A stretch of DNA of 64,000 nucleotides from Rhizobacter sp964253025 (GCF_964253025.1 NZ_CAXUQC020000001.1:2356001-2420000), one strand, 5' to 3'; shown: positions 34,222 through 42,685, counted from the first letter of the stretch. Numbers and translations: made by a program. The notes: generated by a model not told the origin, from the letters alone.

Positions 34222-34980
34222 ATGACCGCCATCGCCCTCTACGATCGGCTGACGCCCGACTTCGACAGCCGCGTCGCCCACGCCGTCAGCGTGTTGCAGG
34301 AGGCGGCGCGCGACCATGCGGGCCGCGTCGTCCAGGCCACGAGCCTCGGCGCCGAGGACATGGTGCTGACCGACCTCATTGCCCGGCACGGCGTCGCCAT
34401 CGCCATCGGCACGCTCGAGACCGGCAAGCTGCACGAGCAGACCGTCGCACTCATTCCGCGCATCGAGCAGCGCTACGGCTTGACGGTCGAGGTGTACCGG
34501 CCCGAGGCCGATGCCGTCATCCACTTCGTCAAGACCCACGGCGAACGGGCAATGTACGAGAGCATCGACCTGCGCAAGGGCTGCTGCGGCATCCGCAAGC
34601 TCGAGCCCCTGTCCCGCATGCTGGCCGACCGCAGCGCCTGGGTGACGGGCCTGCGCCGTGAGCAGTCGAACAACCGTGGCGACGTTCCCTTCGTCGAGGC
34701 CGATGACAAGGGCCGCACGAAATACAACCCGCTCGCGGACTGGACCTGGAACGACATCTGGCACTACATCGCGCTGCACCAGGTGCCCTACAACCCGCTG
34801 CACGACGAATTCATGCCCAGCATCGGCTGCGAGCCGTGCACCCGTGCCATTGCCGTCGGCGAGGACTTCCGCGCAGGCCGGTGGTGGTGGGAGGATGAGA
34901 AAGCCAAGGAGTGCGGCCTGCACGTCCACGAAGACGCGGCTGCAGAGCCCGTCTCTTCCCTGATTGGAGACCGTTCATGA
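34222..34980 (+). CDS. cysH: Adenylylsulfate (APS) reductase
   Basis: Reduces APS to sulfite, 252 aa. The two cysteine pairs KGCCGIRK and CEPC are those that hold the [4Fe-4S] cluster of APS-type CysH and are absent from PAPS reductases, so PAPS formation (CysC) should not be needed. SLGAEDMVL is the PP-loop segment, and the C-terminal catalytic Cys is in KECGLHVHED. The stop overlaps cysD as ATGA. Confidence 0.94.
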   Translation: MTAIALYDRLTPDFDSRVAHAVSVLQEAARDHAGRVVQATSLGAEDMVLTDLIARHGVAIAIGTLETGKLHEQTVALIPRIEQRYGLTVEVYRPEADAVIHFVKTHGERAMYESIDLRKGCCGIRKLEPLSRMLADRSAWVTGLRREQSNNRGDVPFVEADDKGRTKYNPLADWTWNDIWHYIALHQVPYNPLHDEFMPSIGCEPCTRAIAVGEDFRAGRWWWEDEKAKECGLHVHEDAAAEPVSSLIGDRS

Positions 34981-35936
34981 ACGCCCCGCTGACCGTGGAG
35001 CAGCTGCTCCCCGAGCTCGACCACACGCACCTCGACTGGCTCGAGGAGGAAGCCATCTTCATCCTGCGCGAGACCGTCGCGGCCTTCGAGCGCCCTGCCC
35101 TGCTCTTCTCCGGCGGCAAGGACTCCTGCGTGGTGTTGCGCCTGGCCGAGAAGGCCTTCAAGACACGCGGCGCCGACGGCGAGTTCAAGGGGCGCCTGCC
35201 CTTCCCGTTGCTGCACGTGGACACCGGCCACAACTTTCCCGAGGTGATCGAGTTCCGTGACCGCCGCGTCGCCGAGATGGGCGAGCGCCTGGTCGTCGGG
35301 CACCTGGAGGACTCCATTCGTCGTGGCACCGTTCGCCTGTCGCACCCGCTCGAGTCGCGCAACGGTCACCAGACGGTCGCGCTGCTCGAGGCGATCGAGG
35401 AGCACCGCTTCGACGTGCTGCTTGGCGGCGCCCGCCGCGACGAGGAAAAGGCGCGGGCGAAAGAGCGCATCTTCTCGCACCGCGACAGCTTCGGCCAATG
35501 GCAGCCCAAGGAGCAGCGCCCCGAACTGTGGACGCTTTTCAACACGCGCATCAAGCCGGGCGAGCACATGCGTGCCTTCCCGATCAGCAACTGGACGGAG
35601 CTCGACGTCTGGCTGTACCTCGCCCGGGAGAACATTCCCCTGCCGAGCTTGTACTTCGCGCACGAGCGCCAGGTGATCCGCCGCAAGGGCCTGCTGGTCC
35701 CGCTCACCGACGTGACGCCGCCCGAGGCCGGCGAAACCGTCGAATCGGCCCTGGTGCGCTTCCGCACCGTGGGCGACATGACCTGCACCTGCCCGGTGGA
35801 AAGCCCCGCCTCGAACGCGACCGACATCGTGGCCGAAACCCTGAAGGTGACCGTGAGCGAGCGCGGCGCGACCCGCATGGACGATCGCACCTCCGACGCC
35901 TCGATGGAACGCCGCAAGAAAGAAGGATATTTCTGA
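34977..35936 (+). CDS. cysD: Sulfate adenylyltransferase subunit 2
   Basis: Catalytic ATP sulfurylase subunit making APS from sulfate, 319 aa. The PP-loop SGGKDSCVVL and the family ends HVDTGHNFPEVIEFRD and KKEGYF are present. It works with the GTPase CysN, whose ATG overlaps its stop by 1 nt (TGATG). The start MNAPLTVEQL overlaps the cysH stop by 4 nt. Confidence 0.96.
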   Translation: MNAPLTVEQLLPELDHTHLDWLEEEAIFILRETVAAFERPALLFSGGKDSCVVLRLAEKAFKTRGADGEFKGRLPFPLLHVDTGHNFPEVIEFRDRRVAEMGERLVVGHLEDSIRRGTVRLSHPLESRNGHQTVALLEAIEEHRFDVLLGGARRDEEKARAKERIFSHRDSFGQWQPKEQRPELWTLFNTRIKPGEHMRAFPISNWTELDVWLYLARENIPLPSLYFAHERQVIRRKGLLVPLTDVTPPEAGETVESALVRFRTVGDMTCTCPVESPASNATDIVAETLKVTVSERGATRMDDRTSDASMERRKKEGYF

Positions 35937-37237
35937 TGACCGCCCCCGTTTCCGGCTCCGCCGCCCCTGTGGTCAAGGACCACCGCGCCCTGCGCTTCCT
36001 CACCGCGGGCAGCGTGGACGACGGCAAGAGCACCCTGATCGGCCGCCTGCTGTACGACAGCCGCGCCATCCTCGCCGATCAGCTCGACACGCTGGAGAAG
36101 CGTGCCGCCGGCGCACCGATCGACCTGTCCCTGCTGACGGACGGGCTCGAAGCCGAGCGCGAGCAAGGCATCACCATCGACGTGGCCTACCGCTACTTCG
36201 CGACCAAGCAGCGCAAGTTCATCATCGCCGACGCGCCCGGCCACGAGCAGTACACGCGCAACATGGTCACAGCCGCGGCGGGCAGCGATGCAGCCGTGGT
36301 ACTGGTCGACATCACGAAGATCGACATTGCCGCACGGCCGGTAGCCCTCCTGCCGCAGACGCGCCGCCATGCGCTGCTCGCCCACCTGCTGCGTGTGCCG
36401 AGCATCGTCTTCGCGGTCAACAAGCTCGACGCGGTCGCCGATCCGGCGCTCGCCTTCGAGACGGTGCGCGAAGCCCTGCTGGCCTTCGCGAGACATGCCG
36501 GCATCACCGTGGCCGGTGTCATTCCCGTGTCCGCCCTCCGCGGCGACAACGTCACCCAGCCGCTCGACGCCGACTGGTACGACGGCCCGTCGCTGCTGCA
36601 GGTGCTCGAGAGCCTGCCGGCATTGCAGGAACGCAAGGACGGCGACTTGCTCATGCCCGTGCAATACGTCGCGCGCGAAGGTGAAGGCACCGGCAACCAG
36701 CCGCGCACGCTCTGGGGGCGCATCGCCCACGGCCAGGTGAAGGCAGGCGACGCGATCCAGCTGTTCCCGAGCGGCCAGCAGGCCACCGTTGCTGAAGTGC
36801 GCCTGGCCGGTTCCACCGTCGACGTCGTGTCGGCCGGCCAGTCCGCCGGCGTGGTGCTCGACCGGCAGCTCGACGTCTCGCGTGGCGACTGGATCGGCAC
36901 GCCGGGCACCATCAAGGAAACCCAGCGCTTCGCCGCGACCCTGGCCTGGCTCGACACCGAGCCGGCGGTCGTGGGCCGCAAGTACTGGGTGCGCCATGGC
37001 AACCGTTGGGTTCAGGCCCGCATCGCCAGCATCGAAAGCCGCTTGGACATTCACACGCTCGAGGCCACTGAAGCGCACGAACTGGCGGTCAACGAAATCG
37101 GCCACGTGGTCATCGAGACCCAGCAGGCGCTGCCGGTGGAAGCCTACGGCCAGAACCGCGTGGGCGGTGCGCTGATCATCGTGGACCCGGCCAGCAACCG
37201 CACGAGCGGTGCCCTGCTCGTCAAGGCCGCCGCCTGA
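35936..37237 (+). CDS. cysN: Sulfate adenylyltransferase subunit 1 (GTPase)
   Basis: GTPase that drives APS synthesis, 433 aa. G1 (GSVDDGKST), G3 (DAPGHEQYTRN) and G4 (VNKLD) motifs are intact, and EF-Tu-like domains 2 and 3 follow. The protein stops before any APS kinase domain, so it is CysN alone and not a CysNC fusion, consistent with an APS-reducing pathway. It is translationally coupled to cysD. Confidence 0.96.
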   Translation: MTAPVSGSAAPVVKDHRALRFLTAGSVDDGKSTLIGRLLYDSRAILADQLDTLEKRAAGAPIDLSLLTDGLEAEREQGITIDVAYRYFATKQRKFIIADAPGHEQYTRNMVTAAAGSDAAVVLVDITKIDIAARPVALLPQTRRHALLAHLLRVPSIVFAVNKLDAVADPALAFETVREALLAFARHAGITVAGVIPVSALRGDNVTQPLDADWYDGPSLLQVLESLPALQERKDGDLLMPVQYVAREGEGTGNQPRTLWGRIAHGQVKAGDAIQLFPSGQQATVAEVRLAGSTVDVVSAGQSAGVVLDRQLDVSRGDWIGTPGTIKETQRFAATLAWLDTEPAVVGRKYWVRHGNRWVQARIASIESRLDIHTLEATEAHELAVNEIGHVVIETQQALPVEAYGQNRVGGALIIVDPASNRTSGALLVKAAA

Positions 37238-37250
37238 CCCGGCACGCCGC

Positions 37251-37994
37251 ATGGGCCACGTCGTCTTCATCGGTGCCGGACCTGGCGCAGCCGACCTCAT
37301 CACGCTGCGCGGGGCGGCCCGCCTCGCGCAGGCCGACGTGGTGCTTTACGACGCCCTCACGGATCCGGCACTGAAGGAGATGGCCCCCGACGCCCGATGG
37401 ATTCACGTCGGCAAGCGCGGCTTCAGGCCGGACAGCATGGGCCAGGACGAGATCAACCGCCTTCTGGTCGAGAACGCCCTGGCGCATGCGGTCGTCGTCC
37501 GGCTGAAAGGCGGCGACCCCAGCATCTTCGGCCGGCTCGAGGAAGAACTCGAAGCGCTGGCGCACGCCGGCATCTCGAGCGAAGTGGTACCAGGCGTCAC
37601 GTCGGCACTCGCGGCGGCGGCGGCCACGCGTCGCCCGCTCACCCGGCGCGGCAACGGTCGCAGCCTGAGCCTGACCACCGCCATGACCCGCACCGGAGAA
37701 GTGCTCAGCAGCCGCACCGCCGACACCGAGGTGTTCTACATGGCGGCCAAGCAACTGGCGGCCTTGTCGGCCCGTCTGCTTGCGGCGGGATGGTCGGCCG
37801 CGACGCCGGTGAGCGTGGTGTCGCGCGCGGGCTGGCCCGACAGCTTGCACACCGAACACACCGTCGCCACGCTCGACGACGCCACGCCGCTGCATGCGGA
37901 CCGCCCTGCGGTGGTCGTGGTCGGTGCAGGCGCCGGAGCGATCGACCCTTCCCGTGACGTCCCTCAAGGTGCCACCCCCGGGGGCACCCGCTAA
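37251..37994 (+). CDS. cobA: Uroporphyrinogen-III C-methyltransferase
   Basis: SAM-dependent enzyme making precorrin-2, the precursor of siroheme needed by CysI, 247 aa. The SAM segments GAGPGAADLITLRG and RLKGGDPSIFGR are present, as is GVTSALAAAA. It is a stand-alone methyltransferase, not a CysG fusion, so the dehydrogenase/ferrochelatase must come from elsewhere. It sits 13 nt after cysN. Its stop overlaps a TAAAAT sequence that could be a -10 for fdxA. Confidence 0.94.
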   Translation: MGHVVFIGAGPGAADLITLRGAARLAQADVVLYDALTDPALKEMAPDARWIHVGKRGFRPDSMGQDEINRLLVENALAHAVVVRLKGGDPSIFGRLEEELEALAHAGISSEVVPGVTSALAAAAATRRPLTRRGNGRSLSLTTAMTRTGEVLSSRTADTEVFYMAAKQLAALSARLLAAGWSAATPVSVVSRAGWPDSLHTEHTVATLDDATPLHADRPAVVVVGAGAGAIDPSRDVPQGATPGGTR

Positions 37995-38052
37995 AATCTC
38001 CAGGTTCACCCTCGGGGTGGACCTCAACAGACCCAACTTCTGCATTCCAGCC

Positions 38053-38376
38053 ATGACCCACGTCGTCACCGAAGCCTGCATCCGCTGCAAATACACCGAC
38101 TGTGTGGACGTGTGCCCCGTCGACTGCTTCCGCGAGGGCCCCAACTTCCTGTCGATCGACCCGGACGAGTGCATCGACTGCGCCGTGTGCATTCCCGAGT
38201 GCCCGGTCAACGCGATCATGCCGGAGGAAGACGTGCCTGGCGATCAGCAGCACATGATCAAGATCAACGCCGACCTCGCCAAGGGCTGGCCCAGCATCAC
38301 CAAGCGCAAGGCGGCGCTGCCCGACGCCGACGAGTGGAAAGACCGCACCGGAAAGCTGTCCGAACTCGTCAAGTGA
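38053..38376 (+). CDS. fdxA: 7Fe ferredoxin FdxA
   Basis: A 107-aa [3Fe-4S][4Fe-4S] ferredoxin. The cysteine pattern is that of FdxA: CIRCKYTDCVDVCPVDC in the first half and CIDCAVCIPECP in the second. The long C-terminal tail ending in DRTGKLSELVK is also typical. It is 58 nt from cobA and 7 nt before an FNR-like gene, which suggests a ferredoxin/ferredoxin reductase pair that could serve sulfite reductase. Confidence 0.95.
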   Translation: MTHVVTEACIRCKYTDCVDVCPVDCFREGPNFLSIDPDECIDCAVCIPECPVNAIMPEEDVPGDQQHMIKINADLAKGWPSITKRKAALPDADEWKDRTGKLSELVK

Positions 38377-38383
38377 CGTCGCA

Positions 38384-39424
38384 GTGATCGAGACCGACAC
38401 CGTCGTGATCGGGGCCGGCCCGGCCGGCCTGTTCCAGGTGTTCGAGCTCGGTCTGCTGGAAATTGGCGCGCACGTTGTCGACGCCTTGCCAGCTCCCGGC
38501 GGTCAGCTCATCGAGCTGTACCCCGACAAACCCATCTACGACATTCCCGGTGTGCCCCGCTGCACGGCGCGTGAACTTGTCGACAACCTGCTTCGACAGG
38601 CTGCGCCCTTCAAGCCGGCATTTCATCTCGGTCAGGAGGTGAACGGCCTGTCACGCCTGGACGACGGCCGGCTGCGCGTGGAGACCTCCACGGGCACCGT
38701 CTTCACTGCGAAGGCCGTGATCGTCGCGGCCGGTGTCGGCGCCTTCCAGCCACGTCGCCTGCCTTTGGAAGGACTCGATCGTCTTCCCGCGTCCGACCTC
38801 GTGCACGGCATGCCACGCGCTGGCGCATTCTCGGGACGAGCGGTCGTTGTGGCGGGGGGAATCGACCAGGCCCTGGAGGCCGCACTGGCCCTCACCGAAC
38901 CAGGCATCGGACAACCGCGCCAGGTGACGTTGCTGCACCGACGCGATGTGTTCCAGGCAGAGGCCGCGACGGTGGACGCCGTCCGGGCCCGCATGGCGGA
39001 TGGCCGGCTCGCCTTCGTCGCGGGTCAACCCACCGGATTCGAGACAAGCGACGATGGCCACCTCTGCGCCCTGCAGGTCGCCCATGGCGACGCGCAGTCG
39101 ATGCGCCTTCCTCTCGATGCCCTCGCGGTGTGCCTTGGCCTGAGCCCGAAGCTCGGGCCCATCGCCGATTGGGGCATCGCCATGGAACGCAAGCAGGTGA
39201 ACGTCGACCCCGGTACCTTCGAGACGAACGTGCCTGGCGTCTTCGCCATCGGCGACCTGGTCACCTATCCCGGCAAGAAGCGCCTCATCCTGTCGGCCTT
39301 CCACGAAGCCGCACTGGCTTCGTTCGGCGTCGCTGCCCGCCTCTACCCGGACCAGCGCATCCAGCTGCAGTACACCACCACCAGCACCCGACTGCACCAG
39401 TTGCTGGGCGCAACTTCGAGCTGA
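38384..39424 (+). CDS. Ferredoxin-NADP reductase, thioredoxin reductase-like (YumC type)
   Basis: A 346-aa FAD protein without the CxxC redox pair, hence FNR type rather than thioredoxin reductase. The N-terminal FAD motif GAGPAGLFQVFELGLLEIGAHVVD, PGGQLIELYPDKPIYDIPG and C-terminal GDLVTYPGKKRLILSAFHEAALA are classical. In the NADP-binding site the usual GGGDSA reads AGGIDQA, so the third Gly of GxGxxA is Ile; HRRD is kept. The start codon is GTG, 7 nt after fdxA. It probably transfers electrons between NADPH and FdxA, with altered nucleotide affinity possible. Confidence 0.9.
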   Translation: MIETDTVVIGAGPAGLFQVFELGLLEIGAHVVDALPAPGGQLIELYPDKPIYDIPGVPRCTARELVDNLLRQAAPFKPAFHLGQEVNGLSRLDDGRLRVETSTGTVFTAKAVIVAAGVGAFQPRRLPLEGLDRLPASDLVHGMPRAGAFSGRAVVVAGGIDQALEAALALTEPGIGQPRQVTLLHRRDVFQAEAATVDAVRARMADGRLAFVAGQPTGFETSDDGHLCALQVAHGDAQSMRLPLDALAVCLGLSPKLGPIADWGIAMERKQVNVDPGTFETNVPGVFAIGDLVTYPGKKRLILSAFHEAALASFGVAARLYPDQRIQLQYTTTSTRLHQLLGATSS

Positions 39425-39436
39425 CTACCCGGCGGA

Positions 39437-40645
39437 TTACTTCTTTGCCGTCACGTCGACCAACTCGCTGCCGATGGTCTGCACCGCGGTGCCAGTGATG
39501 GTCACGGCTTTCTCCAGCGTGCTGGCCGCGTCGTGGATGCCGAGGCCGAGGTCCAGGGCCACGCCACCGGCAATCTCCACCCACTTGGTCCACCCCGGAA
39601 TGCCCTCCTGCATGCCCTTGAGCGCCTTCTCGAAGTGCACCTGACGCGCCTGGGCCGCGTCGATCGACTCATTGACTTTCACCGTGGCCTTCAAGACGGC
39701 GTCGAGTGCCTTCTCGACCTTGTCCAGGGACATCGAGATCTTGCCGACCTTCTGAGCCGGGAGCGTCTTCTTCGCCACGGCCAGCGCCTTGGCGACCTTG
39801 GTCTGCTCGTCCAGCGCCTCGTAGATCTTCTCGGAAAGCTTCTTCGACTCCTTCTCGATCTTGGCGATGTCGACCTTGTGCACCCCGATGTGCGTTTCGC
39901 AGTTGCGCAGGCTGGGCGTCTCGACGCCGAGCGCCTTGCTGAAGAGGTTCAACCCCACCTCCTTGCTCCCCTGCAGCACGCGCCCCGACTTCTTCGCCTT
40001 CGCGTTCTCTTCGCTCATGAGCTTCTTGAGCGCCCAGAGCTCTCCCTGGATGATCTTCGCGACCTGGTCGGCCTTGAGGGCGAGCTTCAGGATTTCCTGG
40101 ACGATGCCCGCACCGCCCTTCACAACCCCGAAGATGCCGATGGGCGACAAGGCGCCCGCCGAAACCACCGACACCACTGCGCCGCCCGTGACCACCACCG
40201 CCGTCAATGCGATCTTGGCGCCACAACGGGCGCGGAACTTGGCAAGCTCCTTCTGCCCCTTCTGGTAGTCCTTGATGAGCTTGTCGCAGGCGGCGGCCAT
40301 TTCGTCGCCGATGGCCTGCGCGCCCTTGTCCAGCGTCACCTGCACATCGCGGGTGAAGGCGGCGGCGGCCTTGGGATCGAACTTCTGCGCCTTGGCGTCC
40401 GCATCGAGCACCTTCTTCTCGACGTCCGCCATGGCAGTGCGGGCCTTGGCGGCGGCCGCCGTCTGGATCTTCTGGAGCCAGGTCGGATTCTTCGAGAGCG
40501 GAAGGTAGAGGGCGTCGTCCAGGTCGATGATCACCTGGACAAGCATGGTGCGCGGCAGTTCGACCCGCTGCAGCTTGCTCCCGATGGACGACTTCAGGTA
40601 CTTGGCGGCGTCGTATTCGACGGCGGTCCACTTCTTTGTGCCCAT
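39437..40645 (-). CDS. Unrecognised Lys/Ala-rich helical protein with hydrophobic hairpin
   Basis: A 402-aa protein I do not recognise. Residues 50-140 are long charged heptad-like helices (KARTAMADVEKKVLDADAKAQKF). Residues 144-176 form a Gly/Val/Ala hydrophobic stretch long enough for a hairpin (IALTAVVVTGGAVVSVVSAG...). Residues 185-345 are again coiled-coil-like and very Lys-rich, and 357-372 is a second apolar Gly-rich segment. No signal peptide. The ATG has GGAG at good spacing. The architecture (helical bundle with apolar hairpin) recalls alpha-pore-forming toxins or membrane-remodelling proteins, by shape only. It converges on the FNR gene with 12 nt between. Confidence 0.7.
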   Translation of the reverse strand: MGTKKWTAVEYDAAKYLKSSIGSKLQRVELPRTMLVQVIIDLDDALYLPLSKNPTWLQKIQTAAAAKARTAMADVEKKVLDADAKAQKFDPKAAAAFTRDVQVTLDKGAQAIGDEMAAACDKLIKDYQKGQKELAKFRARCGAKIALTAVVVTGGAVVSVVSAGALSPIGIFGVVKGGAGIVQEILKLALKADQVAKIIQGELWALKKLMSEENAKAKKSGRVLQGSKEVGLNLFSKALGVETPSLRNCETHIGVHKVDIAKIEKESKKLSEKIYEALDEQTKVAKALAVAKKTLPAQKVGKISMSLDKVEKALDAVLKATVKVNESIDAAQARQVHFEKALKGMQEGIPGWTKWVEIAGGVALDLGLGIHDAASTLEKAVTITGTAVQTIGSELVDVTAKK

Positions 40646-40726
40646 GGGCCGGCTCCGGTCTGCTGAGGTGCCCGAAGGGTACCGAGCGACCGGAACGGGC
40701 TCAATTGACCAACGTCCTGCGCCGGA

Positions 40727-41551
40727 TCAGGTGGCGCTGACCGGGCGGAACAGCGCGCTGTTTTCCGCAAGCCAGCGCGTCGCGCGTCCGCTGTCGTACT
40801 GCGACGGATGAAAGTCCCGCCGGAGGTACTCCCGCCACGGGCCGAAGCTCTCCCGGAACAGACCGTTCCTGCCCAGCAGGTGCCGAGCGGCACTTCGCCA
40901 GGTGGACCAGCGCCACAGCGTGCCGTCACGGCGCAGGTTGCGCACCGTCTGAACCATGGCATCGGTGAGGAAGACGACCGTGGCCCGGCGAAACCACTTC
41001 ACCCGCCAGGCGTGGTCACCGCCGAGCGCGCGGTACACGTCGAAGGCGGTGCTCTTGTGCTCGGTTTCCTCCGCCGCATGCCAGAGCCACAGGGTGCGCA
41101 GCCGGGGCTCGGCCCCCGCCAGCACGTCCGGATGCGCGAGAAGCCAGTCGGCGAAGATGGCCGTGAAATGCTCGTTGGCCGCAGTGATGGCAAGCGGGTG
41201 CCGCACATCGAGGCCCTCCAGCACTTGCTTGCGAACCAGCGCCTTCGGCCCCCAGGCATTCACAAGGCCTTGTCGCTCCAGGTGATCGTTGAACAGCCCA
41301 TGGATTCGACGGTGCGTGGCCTCCTGGCCCACGAACCCTTGCACCTCCGCCTTGAGGGCCTCTTGCTTGTCGAGGGGAAGCGCCTTGTGGGCGTTGCGCA
41401 CCGAGTCGATGAAGAACTGCTCCCCCACGGGAAAGCTCATCGACAAGGCGTTGAAGAACGCAGTCAGGAACGCGTCTCCGCCACACCAGTGACGCGAGAA
41501 CGGATGTTCCAGGTCGATCAACAGCCGTCGCACCACGAGATCGGTCATCAT
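40727..41551 (-). CDS. Predicted metal-dependent hydrolase (PF10118-like, ferritin-type helices)
   Basis: A 274-aa helical protein with Glu/His motifs of a likely diiron or other metal site: FVGQEATHRRIH, ANEHFTAIFADWLL and WHAAEETEHKSTAFDVY. This matches the COG3687 metal-dependent hydrolase family. Its reaction is not established. Two adjacent ATG codons start it, and GGGAG suits the second (41548) slightly better. It diverges from a TetR gene, with a dyad between, so that regulator probably controls it. Confidence 0.85.
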   Translation of the reverse strand: MMTDLVVRRLLIDLEHPFSRHWCGGDAFLTAFFNALSMSFPVGEQFFIDSVRNAHKALPLDKQEALKAEVQGFVGQEATHRRIHGLFNDHLERQGLVNAWGPKALVRKQVLEGLDVRHPLAITAANEHFTAIFADWLLAHPDVLAGAEPRLRTLWLWHAAEETEHKSTAFDVYRALGGDHAWRVKWFRRATVVFLTDAMVQTVRNLRRDGTLWRWSTWRSAARHLLGRNGLFRESFGPWREYLRRDFHPSQYDSGRATRWLAENSALFRPVSAT

Positions 41552-41573
41552 TCACTCCCTGCTGGATGAAGCA

Positions 41574-41591
41574 TGGTACTGATTCGTACCA
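41574..41591. promoter_or_regulatory. TetR-type operator candidate
   Basis: The perfect inverted repeat TGGTAC-N6-GTACCA lies in the 91-nt divergent region between the hydrolase and TetR genes. Size and position suit a TetR dimer site able to repress both genes. Confidence 0.55.
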
Positions 41592-41642
41592 GGAAGTCGG
41601 ATCTTCCAGCCAAGCCACCTCACTGTCAACCCTGCCATCCCG

Positions 41643-42245
41643 ATGTCCGAGACTGCGCCGCCCTCTTCCGTCGACTCGCCTGCCCGACGCCGCCTGCTCG
41701 AGGGCATGGCCCGCGCCGTCGCGCAAAAGGGTTACGCCGACACGACCATCACGGACATCGTCCGCGAGGCCGCCGTGTCGCGCCGCACGTTCTATGAGCA
41801 CTTCGTGGCCAAGTCCGACTGCCTCATCGCCCTCTACGACGCGGCAAGCCACCAAGCCCTGCGCGTGCTTGCCGACGCCATTGATCCGGCGCTGTCCTGG
41901 CAAGGCCAGCTCGAAGGCGCGATGCGGGCCTACCTCGGCTGCCTGGCATCGAGCCCGGTACTCCTGCGCACCCTGTTCATCGACATCCTCGCCCTCGGCG
42001 CGCCGGGCCTCGCCATCCGCCGTGCGATGAGCCAGGAGATCGCCGGCTTCATCCTGCAGGTGGCGGCACGCCCCAGCTCCACGCCGGCCAGCGCGCCCTT
42101 CACGCCAGCGTTGGCGATGGCGGTGGTGGGCGGCATCCATGAGTTGGTGCTCGAGGCCATCGAGCAGGAGCGCCCCGACTCGCTGGAAGCGCTGGTGGTG
42201 CCCGCGAGCGAGCTGGTCAGGGCGGTCGCACTGCGGCAAGGGTAA
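41643..42245 (+). CDS. TetR/AcrR family transcriptional regulator
   Basis: A 200-aa regulator. Residues 14-62 form the TetR helix-turn-helix: RRRLLEGMARAVAQKGYADTTITDIVREAAVSRRTFYEHFVAKSDCLIALYD. The C-terminal ligand domain is variable, as usual. It is divergent from the metal-dependent hydrolase gene and probably regulates itself and that gene through the dyad at 41574-41591. Ligand is unknown. Confidence 0.93.
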   Translation: MSETAPPSSVDSPARRRLLEGMARAVAQKGYADTTITDIVREAAVSRRTFYEHFVAKSDCLIALYDAASHQALRVLADAIDPALSWQGQLEGAMRAYLGCLASSPVLLRTLFIDILALGAPGLAIRRAMSQEIAGFILQVAARPSSTPASAPFTPALAMAVVGGIHELVLEAIEQERPDSLEALVVPASELVRAVALRQG

Positions 42246-42403
42246 GCCAAGGCCGGCAGGCTGTGGCAGCCGGCCGAAGGCCAGGCAAGCGTCGGCACCG
42301 CTCGCGACTCAGCGGTGTCGGTGTTCGCTGTGCGTGCCGGCTAGCCAGTGCAGCTGCTGGCAGGGGATCGCCGGGCGGCCCGGAGCGCGGAAGTGCAGCA
42401 CGA

Positions 42404-42432
42404 ACGAAAACGCCCCGGCAGGGCCGAGGCGT
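42404..42432 (-). terminator. Rho-independent terminator after tRNA-Cys
   Basis: A 10-bp stem with one G-U pair (arms 42410-42419 and 42423-42432), followed on the minus strand by TTTCG, lies about 24 nt past the tRNA-Cys 3' end. Confidence 0.7.
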
Positions 42433-42455
42433 TCAGGTCGAGCGACGTGTGTGTC

Positions 42456-42529
42456 TGGAGGCGCGATCCGGAGTCGAACCGGACTAGACGGATTTGCAAT
42501 CCGTTGCATAACCGCTTTGCTATCGCGCC
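42456..42529 (-). tRNA. tRNA-Cys (GCA)
   Basis: A 74-nt gene with encoded CCA. The acceptor stem pairs GGCGCGA with TCGCGCC, the discriminator is U as usual for Cys, the T arm reads GGTTCGACTCC, and the anticodon loop is ATTGCAAAT with anticodon GCA. Confidence 0.97.
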
Positions 42530-42575
42530 GTGGGCCGTGCCGATCGTCGAGCGAGACGGCAGAGCTTAGCAAAAA

Positions 42576-42599
42576 GGGAAGCCCTGTTAGAAGCTTCCC
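42576..42599 (-). terminator. Hairpin between tRNA-Gly and tRNA-Cys
   Basis: GGGAAGC (42576-42582) and GCTTCCC (42593-42599) form a 7-bp stem with a 10-nt loop and Ts on both sides (five on the minus strand). It sits in the 80-nt spacer between two tRNA genes and may terminate part of the transcripts or act as a processing signal. Confidence 0.5.
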
Positions 42600-42609
42600 T
42601 TTTACTGTT

Positions 42610-42685
42610 TGGAGCGGGAGACGAGGCTCGAACTCGCGACCTCAACCTTGGCAAGGTTGCGCTCTACCAACTGAGCTACTCCCGC
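42610..42685 (-). tRNA. tRNA-Gly (GCC)
   Basis: A 76-nt gene with encoded CCA. The acceptor stem is GCGGGAG/CTCCCGC, the D arm reads AGCTCAGTTGGTAGAGC, the anticodon loop is CTTGCCAAG with anticodon GCC, and the T arm reads GAGTTCGAGCCTC. Confidence 0.98.

Noticed and set aside
37992..37997. TAAAAT at the cobA stop as an fdxA promoter
   Set aside because: A -10-like hexamer only; no -35 element at proper spacing, and read-through from cobA explains expression equally well.
42456..42685. tRNA genes as an integration (att) site
   Set aside because: No integrase, no repeated tRNA 3' end and no composition shift are visible around 42240-42800.
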